Source of the DNA: Variovorax ginsengisoli
Lineage (GTDB): Bacteria > Pseudomonadota > Gammaproteobacteria > Burkholderiales > Burkholderiaceae_C
Length of the DNA: 64,000 nucleotides
Assembly: GCF_030811835.1 (NCBI RefSeq)
Contig: NZ_JAUSRO010000014.1
Coordinates: forward strand, 62,001-126,000
Reading direction: 5' to 3'
Shown here: positions 44,993 through 52,960 of the stretch, piece by piece
How the letters are laid out: every line of letters starts with the position of its first letter
Numbering within the stretch: position 1 is the first letter of the stretch
Notes under the pieces: generated by a model
The model's database searches: none
Told to the model about the DNA's origin: nothing
What the model saw: the letters and a program-made list of their open reading frames with translations, nothing else
Made by a program: the position numbers and the translations under genes

Positions 44993-46341
44993 GCCTGCAG
45001 CGGCGGCTCCTGCTGTACCTGCTCATCTGCGCACCGCTGGTCTGGGGCGTGGCGCTGTACTTTTCGCTCAGCCGTGCGCGGCTCGAGGTCAACGAGCTCT
45101 TCGACGCCGAGCTGATCCGGCTGGCGCGCCAGGTGCAGGCCACGCTGGGCCACGGCCTGCCGGTCGAGGCGGTGCCGCCACCCCCTGCGCCGAAGGGGGG
45201 TGCCGTGCGAACCGGCGATGCCGATGAGGGCGACCTGGCAGTGGCGGTATGGGACCGCAGCGGCCAACTGATGATTTCCGACCGTGAAGGCGTCCAGCTG
45301 CCCTACCGCCCCGAGCGCGGCGGGTTCGTCGACGAGCAGTTGCGTGGCCATGCCTGGCGTGTTTACTACCTGCAGTCCTTCGACGGCCGGTGGCTGGTGG
45401 CCTCGGGCCAGCGCGTCTACGAACGTGACGAACTGGTCTATGGCCTGACGGTCAGCCAGGTCGTCCCCTGGCTGTTGGTGCTGCCCGTCCTGCTGGGCGT
45501 GATGGCCTGGGCGGTCAGGCGTGCGCTGTCGCCCATGGCAAGGCTGACACGCGTGCTGCAACGCCGCCCCGCCAACGATCTCCAGCCACTGCCAGAAGAG
45601 CGTGCACCGGCCGAGCTGCGGCCCATGCTCGGCGCGATGAACGGGCTCTTCGCGCGCATCGAGCAGATGCTGGTGCGCGAGCGTCGCTTCACTGCCGATG
45701 CGGCGCACGAACTGCGCACGCCGCTGGCCGTGCTGCGCGCGCAGTGGGACGTGGTGCAGCACGCCGGCAGCCCGGCCGAGCGCGCAGCGGCCGAGGCCAA
45801 GTTCGGCATCGGCCTCGACCGAATGGACCGCCTGGTCACCCAGATGCTGGCGCTGTCGCGTGTCGAATCCGGGATTGCACCGACGCTCGACGAGGTGCAG
45901 TGGACGCCCATCGTCGAGCAGGCCATGAGCGACTGCCTGGCCCTGGCCGAGCGTCGCAACATCGAGCTGGCCTGCGACTGGCCACCACCCGGCAGGCACC
46001 CGATGCCGCTGCTGGGCAACGAACACTTGCTGACCGTGCTGCTGCGCAACCTGCTGGACAACGCAGTGCGCTACGCGCCGGCCGGCAGCGCCGTGACGCT
46101 GCGCATCGGGCAAGAAAGCATTGAGGTCGAAAACGCCGGTCCACCGTTGTCCGCCGAGCATTTGGCCCGCCTGGGCGAGCGCTTCTACCGGCCCGACGGC
46201 CAGCAGGAGGTTGGCAGTGGCCTGGGCGTATCGATCGTGCGCCGCATCGCGCAGCTGCACGGACTCGAACTGGTGTTCGGCAGCCGTGCCGACGGCACGG
46301 GCGTGCGCGCATTGCTGCGCTTCGACAACGCCCACCGCTGA
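44989..46341 (+). CDS. qseC: Sensor histidine kinase, QseC-like
   Basis: Membrane kinase of 450 residues, starting at TTG 44989 inside the regulator stop. Two helices (8-26 and 157-176) enclose a periplasmic domain of about 130 residues. A HAMP-like segment, the phospho-acceptor H240 (DAAHELRTPLAVLRAQ), N-box NLLDNAVRYAP, and a G-box ending in SGLGVSIVRRI follow. The periplasmic insertion PPPPAPKGG near residue 63 is unusual and flexible. The signal is unknown. Its 3' end faces the TPR gene with 16 bp between. Confidence 0.87.
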   Translation: MSLQRRLLLYLLICAPLVWGVALYFSLSRARLEVNELFDAELIRLARQVQATLGHGLPVEAVPPPPAPKGGAVRTGDADEGDLAVAVWDRSGQLMISDREGVQLPYRPERGGFVDEQLRGHAWRVYYLQSFDGRWLVASGQRVYERDELVYGLTVSQVVPWLLVLPVLLGVMAWAVRRALSPMARLTRVLQRRPANDLQPLPEERAPAELRPMLGAMNGLFARIEQMLVRERRFTADAAHELRTPLAVLRAQWDVVQHAGSPAERAAAEAKFGIGLDRMDRLVTQMLALSRVESGIAPTLDEVQWTPIVEQAMSDCLALAERRNIELACDWPPPGRHPMPLLGNEHLLTVLLRNLLDNAVRYAPAGSAVTLRIGQESIEVENAGPPLSAEHLARLGERFYRPDGQQEVGSGLGVSIVRRIAQLHGLELVFGSRADGTGVRALLRFDNAHR

Positions 46342-46357
46342 GCGCGACGCTGGTGAA

Positions 46358-47068
46358 CTACCTGGCGGCCTTGGCCTTGTCGAGCAACGCCCGTGCTTCT
46401 TCCCTTCGGCCGGTGTCCGCGACCTGGCGGCCGGGCCGCGACGGCGCCTGCAGCGCCCGTTCCAGGTAAGTCACCGCCTCCTGCGGCTGCTTGGTCTCGA
46501 CCAGGTATTCGCCGTAGAAGAAGTTCGGGTCGATGCCCTTCGGGTTGAGCGTGAGTGCCTTGGTCAGCAGTTCCTTCGCCTTGGCCTTGTCGCCGAAGCC
46601 GACCGGCCAGCCCGGCACCTTGTAGTAGAGAACGCCCAGGCTGTTGTAGGCCGAGCCTTCGAGCGCAGCGCCATCGATGGCGATGGCGGATTCGTACAGC
46701 GCCTTGGCCTGCTTGACCAGGCCGAGCGCGCCGAGCCCACCCTTTTCGCCGGCCCATGAGCTCACGATGATGCCTTCCCATACCAGCGGTTCGGGGCGGC
46801 CGGGGAAGGCCTCGCTCACCTTGTGCGCCTTGGCGGTGAGCGCCTCGAAGCCCTTCTCGCGTTCGGCGGCGGGGCTCTGGTAGCGGATCGCCTCCCAGTC
46901 GTGCTGCAGCTCGGCGACGGCGTCGTCGACGGCGGCGGCTCGGGCCGGCAGCGCAGCGAACAGCGTCAGGGTGACCAGGCTGGCGGCGAGGCATCCGGTC
47001 AGCCGTCGGCGCGAGCGGGAGCGCGAGGCGTACAGAGGGGCGTGGAGATCGGTCAGGGTGGCGGTCAT
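46358..47068 (-). CDS. Exported TPR-repeat protein
   Basis: Protein of 236 residues with an Arg-rich N-terminus followed by a hydrophobic signal segment (about 22-43, ending ARAAA). Helical TPR-like repeats run through the rest (LVKQAKALYESAIAIDG, SAYNSLGVLYYKVPGW, KELLTKALTLNPKGI, EYLVETKQPQEAVTYLERAL). It is probably periplasmic or exported. It is the last gene of the five-gene operon, 30 bp after the SDR. TPR proteins usually scaffold partners; the role here is open. Confidence 0.75.
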   Translation of the reverse strand: MTATLTDLHAPLYASRSRSRRRLTGCLAASLVTLTLFAALPARAAAVDDAVAELQHDWEAIRYQSPAAEREKGFEALTAKAHKVSEAFPGRPEPLVWEGIIVSSWAGEKGGLGALGLVKQAKALYESAIAIDGAALEGSAYNSLGVLYYKVPGWPVGFGDKAKAKELLTKALTLNPKGIDPNFFYGEYLVETKQPQEAVTYLERALQAPSRPGRQVADTGRREEARALLDKAKAAR

Positions 47069-47098
47069 CGTTGTCTTCGTTGTCTTCGTGGTGGGAAT

Positions 47099-47998
47099 TC
47101 AGAGGGCGTTGCGCATCAGCGAATGGCTGTCGGCTTCGGCCGGGGTGTCCCTCGGCAAGGTGCCATCCAGCACCGCCGTCGGGGATGTCGTGACGGGCGG
47201 CAGGCTCTCGCGGTGCTTGCGGAACGACCCGTCGAGCAGTCCGGGTGCGACGCCGTTCAGGCGGACCGCCAGACTTTCGGGAAAGCCCAGGAAGCGCTCG
47301 GCCGCGCCACTCTCGATCAGTTGCAACAGCGCCCTTGCGGCGACTTCCGGCGCGTCCATTGCCGTGCCGGTGGCCTTGTTGTAGCCGTCGACGGCGTCGC
47401 TGTTGAAGGCGGTCCGTGTGCTGCGCGGGCCCAGATACTGGACGCCGACCGACGTCCCGCCCAGTTCGCGCCGCAGCGACTCTGCGAAGCCGCGCAGCCC
47501 GAACTTGCTGGCGCTGTACACGCTGAAGCCCGGCAGGCCCAGGCGCCCGAGCACCGAGCCGACGAAGACGACGCGCGACTCGGTGCAGCTGCGCAGATGC
47601 GGCAGCAGCGCCTGGGTCAGCAGCATGGGGGCGAACAGGTTCAGGTGCAGCACCTGGGCCATCTCGTTCGTGGCGAAGGACTCGATGCGGCCGAAGGCGG
47701 GCACGCCCGCGTTGTGGACCAGGACGTTGCAGCCCCAGCCGGCTGCGACCTCGGCGATGCCGGCGAGGCTCGAGGTGCGGGTGAGGTCGGCGGCATACCA
47801 CTCGATGCTGGGCGGCGGTGCATGGGCACCAGCACCGGTGCAGGTGCGAGCCAGCGCCCGCGCCTGCGCGGCCAGCCGCGCAGGCGAGCGGCCGAGCAGC
47901 ATGACGCTGGCCCCCGCGCCGACCAGTGCGGCCGCGGCCGCCTGGCCGATGCCGCCGGTGGCCCCCGTCAGCAGCACACGCGCGTCCTTCGCCTTCAT
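47099..47998 (-). CDS. Short-chain dehydrogenase/reductase
   Basis: Classical SDR of 299 residues. Cofactor motif TGATGGIG is at 11-18, NAG at 96-98, and the catalytic S148, Y161 and K165 (YSASK) are all present. The C-terminal region (about 200-299) is extended and carries a hydrophobic stretch AVRLNGVAPGLLDG, as in SDRs acting on lipid-like substrates. It overlaps the diiron oxidase gene by 4 bp (ATGA), so an oxidised product of that enzyme is a plausible substrate. Confidence 0.85.
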   Translation of the reverse strand: MKAKDARVLLTGATGGIGQAAAAALVGAGASVMLLGRSPARLAAQARALARTCTGAGAHAPPPSIEWYAADLTRTSSLAGIAEVAAGWGCNVLVHNAGVPAFGRIESFATNEMAQVLHLNLFAPMLLTQALLPHLRSCTESRVVFVGSVLGRLGLPGFSVYSASKFGLRGFAESLRRELGGTSVGVQYLGPRSTRTAFNSDAVDGYNKATGTAMDAPEVAARALLQLIESGAAERFLGFPESLAVRLNGVAPGLLDGSFRKHRESLPPVTTSPTAVLDGTLPRDTPAEADSHSLMRNAL

Positions 47999-48687
47999 GC
48001 CGCGACCGCCTTGGCCGTGGTCGATACCGCTGCAGGCACGGGCAACGGCAGGCTGCGGAACACGTCGCCATAGAGCCGGTAGAACGCCTGTGCCGCATGG
48101 ATGATGTCGGCCTGGTCCGCCGGTGACTCGACCTGATCCATCAGCAGTTCGAAATGCGCCGTGTGCTCCTGGTCGAGCGTGCCGTGCGAGCGCAGGTAGC
48201 TGAAGGCCGCATCCGGCAGGCCGAGCGGCTTCTGGATCTGGTCGGCAGCCATCAGGGCGAGCGAGACGCTCGTGCCTTCGAGCACATGCACCATGCCGAA
48301 GAAACCGAGCGGATTGCGCCGCGCGATGGTGTCGTAGGCATAGGCCACCATCACCTCCGTCGCGTGGCCGGGGGGGCCGTTTCGCACCGCATCGGCATCG
48401 CCGCCGCAGGCACGGATGTCGTCGAGGATCCACAGGTCGTGGCCTTGCTCCTCCTCGATGTATTCGTCGAGCGGCCCGCGCAGCCATTGATTGGCCGGTG
48501 GCAGTGCGGCCTGGCAGGCATGCAGCAACGGCACGGTGTGGCGCACATGGTGATAGGCCTCACGCAGAAAGGCCAGGTAGCTCGGCAGCGAAACCTCGCC
48601 GCGCAGGCAGCCCTGGATGATGGGCGTGCCCAGCAGGCCCATGCGTGCGTCGGCGGTCTCTTGGACCAGGCGTGGGTAGAAAGTCAT
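47995..48687 (-). CDS. Heme-oxygenase-like diiron oxidase (HDO), TenA-superfamily fold
   Basis: All-helical protein of 230 residues, often labelled TenA-like. The full HDO iron-binding set is readable: E80-x-x-H83 (EEEQGHD), E137 (HVLEGTS) and H168-x3-D172-x2-H175 (SHGTLDQEH). The same pattern is known from UndA, which turns fatty acids into terminal alkenes. This argues for an O2-dependent iron oxidase rather than a thiaminase or regulator. It sits between an acyl-activating ligase and an SDR in a coupled operon. The substrate is unknown; a fatty-acid or amino-acid derivative is the best guess. Confidence 0.82.
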   Translation of the reverse strand: MTFYPRLVQETADARMGLLGTPIIQGCLRGEVSLPSYLAFLREAYHHVRHTVPLLHACQAALPPANQWLRGPLDEYIEEEQGHDLWILDDIRACGGDADAVRNGPPGHATEVMVAYAYDTIARRNPLGFFGMVHVLEGTSVSLALMAADQIQKPLGLPDAAFSYLRSHGTLDQEHTAHFELLMDQVESPADQADIIHAAQAFYRLYGDVFRSLPLPVPAAVSTTAKAVAA

Positions 48688-48701
48688 GAAGGCTCCAGGG
48701 T

Positions 48702-50174
48702 TCAAGGGGTGGGACGCGATGCCGTCTCGAGGGCATCCGCGTGCATTTGAAGAATGGCCGCGCGCTGCGGGCGACCGTTGGCGGTGGCCAGGCCGGACGC
48801 GGCGCTGAAGTCGGCCCGGCCGCGCGCCCAACGTTCGATACGGGCGTAGTCGGGCAGCAGTTCGTTGGCCGCTTCGACCGCCGCCTGAAGGACGGTGTCG
48901 GGCAGGTCGGGCCGCGTCGGCCACAGCACCGCGCTCAAGGCCGGCTCGCCGTCGCCGAACACCACCGCCTGCGCGATGGCGTTCTCGCCGCGCAAGGCCG
49001 TCTCGACCCATTCGGGCGACACGTTGCGGCCGAAGGCCGTGATCAGCACGTGCTTCTTGCGGCCCTGGATGTGCAGGAAGCCGTCGGCGTCGATCATGCC
49101 CAGGTCACCGGTCGGCCACCAGGCCGGTGGCGCCTGCGATGCTTGCGGTGCTGGCGTGTGGCCCAGGTAGCCGCTGAAGAGGCTGCCGGCGACTTCGACT
49201 TCGCCGTCCGCGGCGATGCGCAGCCGCGCATGGGGCAGCACACGCCCGGCACTGCCGGCGCGCGCCGCGCCCGGCAGGTTCAAGGTCTGCACCGAGGCGC
49301 CCTCGGACAGCCCGTAGCCTTCGTGCGCCGGAATGCCAACAGCCTGCGCTGCCTCGAGCAGCTTGGCGCCCACGGCCGCGCCGCCGACGGCCACCATGCG
49401 CAACGATGCCGGTGCGCGCTGCCCGCTCTGCAGCAGGTGGCCGACCCAGGCGCGCAGCATCTGCGGCAGCAGGATGATGCTGTGCGGCTGCCGGGCTGCG
49501 ACCACGCTCTGGAACTGCACGGCATCGAAGCTCGACGATCCGCGCAGGCCGAGTTGTTCCAGCGGGAGCACCACGCAGGTGGCGCCGCGCATCAGCGGCG
49601 CCATCAGGCCCGCGATGTTCTCCAGCAGCACTGCGAACGGGAGCGCGCACAGGTGGCGTTGAATGTCGAGCGGGGCCATGGCCGTGACCAGTCCCTCTGC
49701 CACCTGCTGCATCGCCGCGCCAGAGAGGCACACGCCCTTCGGCGCGCCGGTGGTGCCCGAGGTGAAGGTGATCTTGGCCGTGCCGGCGGGCATCGGCACG
49801 GGGGCGCCCGGCAGCCGCAGCATGGCCAGGGGCTGCGCTGCGACGGCGATGTCCACCGTCGGGGCGCCAGCCCATCGGGCGGCCAGCATGGGCAGGGTCA
49901 ACACCGTGTCGACGCCTGCGGCCTGCAGGGCGTGGCCGATCTGCTCGGGCGTGAAGAACACCGGCAGCGGCACATGCACGACGCCAGCCGCAGCGGCCGC
50001 AAGGTCTGCGACGACCCAGGATGCACCGTTGTCCATCAACGTGGCGAGCACCTGCGTGCGTTGGGCCACCAGCCGATCGCGCAGGACATCGACCTCGGCC
50101 TGCAACGCCTCGCGCTGCCAGGCGCGCTCGCCGTCCTCCAGGGCCGCAGTGGCGCCCAGGGCGAGCGCCGTCAT
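48702..50174 (-). CDS. Adenylate-forming (AMP-binding) acyl ligase
   Basis: ANL-superfamily enzyme of 490 residues. The phosphate loop TSGTTGAPK is at 138-146, then GYGLSEGAS, and PTGDLGMIDADGF with GRKKHVLITAFGRNVSP at the hinge. The usual C-terminal catalytic lysine motif (NGK) reads NGR (R468 in ANGRPQR), so the adenylation lysine appears replaced. It should activate a carboxylic acid as acyl-AMP, then pass it to CoA or another acceptor. It overlaps the upstream hemolysin-family gene by 4 bp. Confidence 0.85.
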   Translation of the reverse strand: MTALALGATAALEDGERAWQREALQAEVDVLRDRLVAQRTQVLATLMDNGASWVVADLAAAAAGVVHVPLPVFFTPEQIGHALQAAGVDTVLTLPMLAARWAGAPTVDIAVAAQPLAMLRLPGAPVPMPAGTAKITFTSGTTGAPKGVCLSGAAMQQVAEGLVTAMAPLDIQRHLCALPFAVLLENIAGLMAPLMRGATCVVLPLEQLGLRGSSSFDAVQFQSVVAARQPHSIILLPQMLRAWVGHLLQSGQRAPASLRMVAVGGAAVGAKLLEAAQAVGIPAHEGYGLSEGASVQTLNLPGAARAGSAGRVLPHARLRIAADGEVEVAGSLFSGYLGHTPAPQASQAPPAWWPTGDLGMIDADGFLHIQGRKKHVLITAFGRNVSPEWVETALRGENAIAQAVVFGDGEPALSAVLWPTRPDLPDTVLQAAVEAANELLPDYARIERWARGRADFSAASGLATANGRPQRAAILQMHADALETASRPTP

Positions 50175-50812
50175 TGCGCATCCCTCGCTGCAGCGCGACG
50201 CGTCATGTGGTGCAGCGCCTGGCCGAGGTGCCCGGCCAGCACGACCGGTCGATGGTCGTAGTAGCTGCCCCAGTGCGTGGCCTCCGCACCAAGGGCGGCC
50301 GGGTCGGCGGTGCCAAGCGCCAGCGGCGTGACGCCGATGCGCACGAAGAGCTGACGCAACTCGGTCGTGAGCGTGCTCACGACCCACTGGAAGCCTTGTG
50401 CGGCCAAGTGCGGGCCGAGCAGCGCGATCAGGCGCCGCCCCTCGCCGGACCGTGACGCCGAGAGGTGCCCTACCTCGACCACGCTGCGGCGCACCGGCTC
50501 GGCCCCGGCTTGCGCGGCGAGCAGTGTCTCAACCGGCGACGGCAGGTAGCGCTCGAGAAACAGCGGCGCACCCGCGGCGCTGCGGTACCCAGCGGCCGCA
50601 ACGATTTTGCCGCGGTCCTGCAGGCTCACCAGGACCGGGGTGAACTGCTGCACACGGGCGCCGTAGCGCTGCGCAAAAACGTCTCTGATGAAGGCTTCGA
50701 CCTCAGCGCGCCGCGGGTCGTCGTGCCCATGCACGACAAGAGCGAGCCGCTCGGACGCGACACCGGCCGGCGGCGACGGATTGCCGTCGTCGGAGGAAAC
50801 AGCCATGAACAT
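50171..50812 (-). CDS. Thermostable-hemolysin family protein (GNAT/LuxI-like)
   Basis: Protein of 213 residues matching the T_hemolysin family: FIRDVFAQRYGARV, PLFLERYLPSPVETLLA, SVVEVGHLSA, and a C-terminal WGSYYDH. The name comes from a Vibrio hemolysin. The E-V-G-x-L and R-F/L-E-x-Y arrangement resembles acyl-homoserine-lactone synthases and GNAT acyltransferases, which suggests an enzyme. There is no signal peptide. It is the first gene of the operon; AAGGAG lies 6 nt before the ATG at 50812. Its upstream region holds a PmrA-type box. Confidence 0.78.
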   Translation of the reverse strand: MFMAVSSDDGNPSPPAGVASERLALVVHGHDDPRRAEVEAFIRDVFAQRYGARVQQFTPVLVSLQDRGKIVAAAGYRSAAGAPLFLERYLPSPVETLLAAQAGAEPVRRSVVEVGHLSASRSGEGRRLIALLGPHLAAQGFQWVVSTLTTELRQLFVRIGVTPLALGTADPAALGAEATHWGSYYDHRPVVLAGHLGQALHHMTRRAAARDAQ

Positions 50813-50878
50813 TCAAACTCCTTCGGTCCCGTGCCGAAAGGCGGCTCGGCTTGAAGGAACGGATGGTCGCGCATGGCG

Positions 50879-50895
50879 ATTAAGCGCACCTTAAG
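50879..50895 (-). promoter_or_regulatory. PmrA/QseB-type box upstream of the hemolysin-ligase-HDO operon
   Basis: On the minus strand the sequence is CTTAAG-GTGCG-CTTAAT, two direct half-sites 11 bp apart (one helical turn), 66-83 nt before the operon start codon. The published PmrA box is CTTAAT-N5-CTTAAT, so only one base differs. Confidence 0.65.
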
Positions 50896-50941
50896 TTGGC
50901 GTGGCAGGCACCGCGGTGACTCACCGGGCACATCCCACCCG

Positions 50942-52150
50942 TTACGGCACAGCGGCGTCGCGCTGGCTGTTTCTCGACATGCTCAGGTCCAACGCCTCAC
51001 GCAGTCGCAGGATGGCAAGCTCGTGCTGCCGTGTCTGCGGTCCTCTCCCGTAGGTGGCTGCCTTGTGGATGAGTCGCAGTTGCTCACGCTGCAATCGTGT
51101 CTTCAGAAGACCTGCCTGCGCGCCGAACCTGCGACGGACTTCACGTCGCGCTTGCCAGCGCAGCAGCGGCGCACCCAGGCGCAGCCATTCGTCGTCGGCG
51201 ATCAGGGCGCGTTCGGGAACGAAGTAGGCGCCAAGGGCATGGAGGTAGGCGCCGTTCTCGCGCGCCGCCACATGCCAGAACAGGGCCGCGGCCAGCAACA
51301 CCGGTATGCCCTTGACACAAGTCAGCAACACCAGGCCCGTGAGTTCTTCACTGAAGACATCCTCCAGCAAGGGGGAGTTCCAGAAGAAGTGGAGGAACCA
51401 CGCCAAAGTGAAGCACGCGATAGCCATCGCCAGACGGCTGGCGATGCGACGCTGCGGATGCAGCAGAAACCAGGCGATACCGTAAGAAGCGATCGTGGAG
51501 AAAGCCGCATGAGTCCACAGCCCAGCAAGCAGACCGCGCGTCAGCAGATTCAGCAGCACAGGCTCGACCTGGCTTTCGAGCGGAAAATGCATGGAAGCTT
51601 TGACGGTGTACGCGAGGTTTTCGATGACCTGGAAACCGAGTCCCGTCATGGCGCCGACGATGAGCACGGAGAGGTGCGTCTGAAACTGGTTGCGCGCGAC
51701 CAGAATCATGAGCACCACACCGGCGAGTTTCATGAATTCTTCGGTCGTAGGGCCGGCCAGCGCCGCACCCCAGGCAGCGGCGAACTCCGGTGAAATCAGC
51801 TTGCTGCAAAGACTCTGGAACGCCAGGTTGGCTGGTGCCGCGAAAAAAACCGAACCCAAGCCGCCCCAGCCGAAAGCCAACAAGAAGGCCTCCCATGGGT
51901 GCTGATCCAGCAGGTCCAGCGCCCGGAACGCCAGCATGAACAGCGCTGTATAGCCGGCCCAGACCAGCAAACCCAACAGAACGGTGACCGGGACGACTCT
52001 CAGCCCCATCGAGAACATTTGCAGGGTGTAGAACAGGCCGTTGACGATCAGCCCGGTCAGCACCCAGAACGCCGCGCGGCGAGGCTGGAAGAACGAGTCG
52101 GTGCCGATGGGCCCGCTGGCGTCGGCATCGATGTTGAGGGCGTTCTTCAT
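50942..52150 (-). CDS. PrsW family intramembrane metalloprotease
   Basis: Polytopic membrane protein of 402 residues with about eight hydrophobic helices. The PrsW/abi-like active-site residues are present: E137-E138-x-x-K141 (TTEEFMKL), E177-N178 (GFQVIENLA) and a His in GLWTHAAF. Family members cut anti-sigma factors or process membrane proteins. A soluble basic, Arg/Gln-rich C-terminal tail (310-402) is extra. It shares an operon with the upstream single-span protein (ATGA overlap), a possible substrate. Confidence 0.83.
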   Translation of the reverse strand: MKNALNIDADASGPIGTDSFFQPRRAAFWVLTGLIVNGLFYTLQMFSMGLRVVPVTVLLGLLVWAGYTALFMLAFRALDLLDQHPWEAFLLAFGWGGLGSVFFAAPANLAFQSLCSKLISPEFAAAWGAALAGPTTEEFMKLAGVVLMILVARNQFQTHLSVLIVGAMTGLGFQVIENLAYTVKASMHFPLESQVEPVLLNLLTRGLLAGLWTHAAFSTIASYGIAWFLLHPQRRIASRLAMAIACFTLAWFLHFFWNSPLLEDVFSEELTGLVLLTCVKGIPVLLAAALFWHVAARENGAYLHALGAYFVPERALIADDEWLRLGAPLLRWQARREVRRRFGAQAGLLKTRLQREQLRLIHKAATYGRGPQTRQHELAILRLREALDLSMSRNSQRDAAVP

Positions 52151-52704
52151 GGCGCACCGAAGTCCATCGAATCAACCATCGTGCGGGCGTCTTCCAATGC
52201 GGTTTCCATCCCCTCGTTAGGTCCCTGGAAGTCGACTTTGACCAGGGTCCGGCGTTGCGTGTCGACCGACTGCCACAACCGGCCAGCGAGTCGGGGGCCG
52301 TAATAGGCAAAGGTTGTACCCTCGAGCCCCCACGTGTTGACGAAATCGGACATCTCGCCATCGATGTGCAGACCCTGGCCGCGCTCGACCATGCGCCGCA
52401 GTCGCACGACAGGCCCTGCCGGCCCGCCGTCCCACTGCTCGATGTTCACCTCGAACCGGTGGCGCCCCTTGAACAGCGACAGTGACTGGCCGAACCTCGA
52501 GCGTGACACATCCATGCTCCAGCCATCGGCCGGCACGAAGCGAACGTGGCCCAGGGTCACCGTCCGCCCCGGGTCCAATTCGAGGCTGCCCGGCGTGTGG
52601 CGGTCCCATGCCGTCAGGAACCCGACGTAGGCCAAGATGGCCGCCAACACAGCAAAGGCCCCCGGCCATGTTCGATACGGAATGCGGCGGGAAGGATCGT
52701 GCAT
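52147..52704 (-). CDS. Hypothetical membrane-anchored protein coupled to PrsW
   Basis: Protein of 185 residues with one N-terminal transmembrane helix (about 14-33) and an extracytoplasmic beta-rich domain, including GHVRFVPADGWSMD and FNTWGLEGTTFAYYGP-like stretches. No family was recognised. ATG 52704 was chosen because the helix follows closely; the frame is open to 52785. Its stop overlaps the protease start, so the two are co-translated, as expected for a protease and its partner or substrate. Confidence 0.62.
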   Translation of the reverse strand: MHDPSRRIPYRTWPGAFAVLAAILAYVGFLTAWDRHTPGSLELDPGRTVTLGHVRFVPADGWSMDVSRSRFGQSLSLFKGRHRFEVNIEQWDGGPAGPVVRLRRMVERGQGLHIDGEMSDFVNTWGLEGTTFAYYGPRLAGRLWQSVDTQRRTLVKVDFQGPNEGMETALEDARTMVDSMDFGAP

Positions 52705-52826
52705 CCCGGAATCGTGCCATAGCGCGCCGATCTCCTCATCGCCTCGGGACCCTGGCTGATGGCTGTTGCCTGCTTCGCAACGCAATCACGGCGCTACGGT
52801 CGCGCACCAAGTTTGCCCATCGGTTT

Positions 52827-52838
52827 GACCACTTGGTC
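52827..52838. promoter_or_regulatory. Palindrome upstream of the sigma-54 promoter
   Basis: GACCA-CT-TGGTC, perfect 5-bp arms, about 75 bp before the -24 box. The position suits an enhancer-binding-protein site; the arms also resemble GntR/FadR half-sites. No assignment is possible without footprint data. Confidence 0.35.
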
Positions 52839-52909
52839 CATTCTGGAGCACTGAGTTTCAACCAGGACGTAGAGATATCTCCAAGTCATTGTCTGGATTG
52901 AATAAAGTT

Positions 52910-52924
52910 TGGCACGATAGTTGC
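52910..52924 (+). promoter_or_regulatory. Sigma-54 (RpoN) -24/-12 promoter
   Basis: TGGCACGATAGTTGC matches the TGGCACG-N4-TTGC consensus at every defined base, with the GG and GC doublets exactly ten bases apart. It lies 36 bp before the BMP-protein ATG, so transcription should start near 52936. Confidence 0.85.
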
Positions 52925-52960
52925 TCAAACAAGGCACGACCATCTTCACACGGAGTTGAA

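Noticed and set aside
47995..48687. TenA thiaminase or transcription regulator label for the HDO gene
   Set aside because: The complete ExxH/E/HxxxDxxH iron set and the ligase/SDR neighbours fit an iron oxidase better; no thiamin genes or DNA-binding motif are nearby.
50171..50812. Secreted hemolysin toxin
   Set aside because: No signal peptide or secretion genes; coupled to biosynthetic enzymes. The family name reflects one Vibrio protein.
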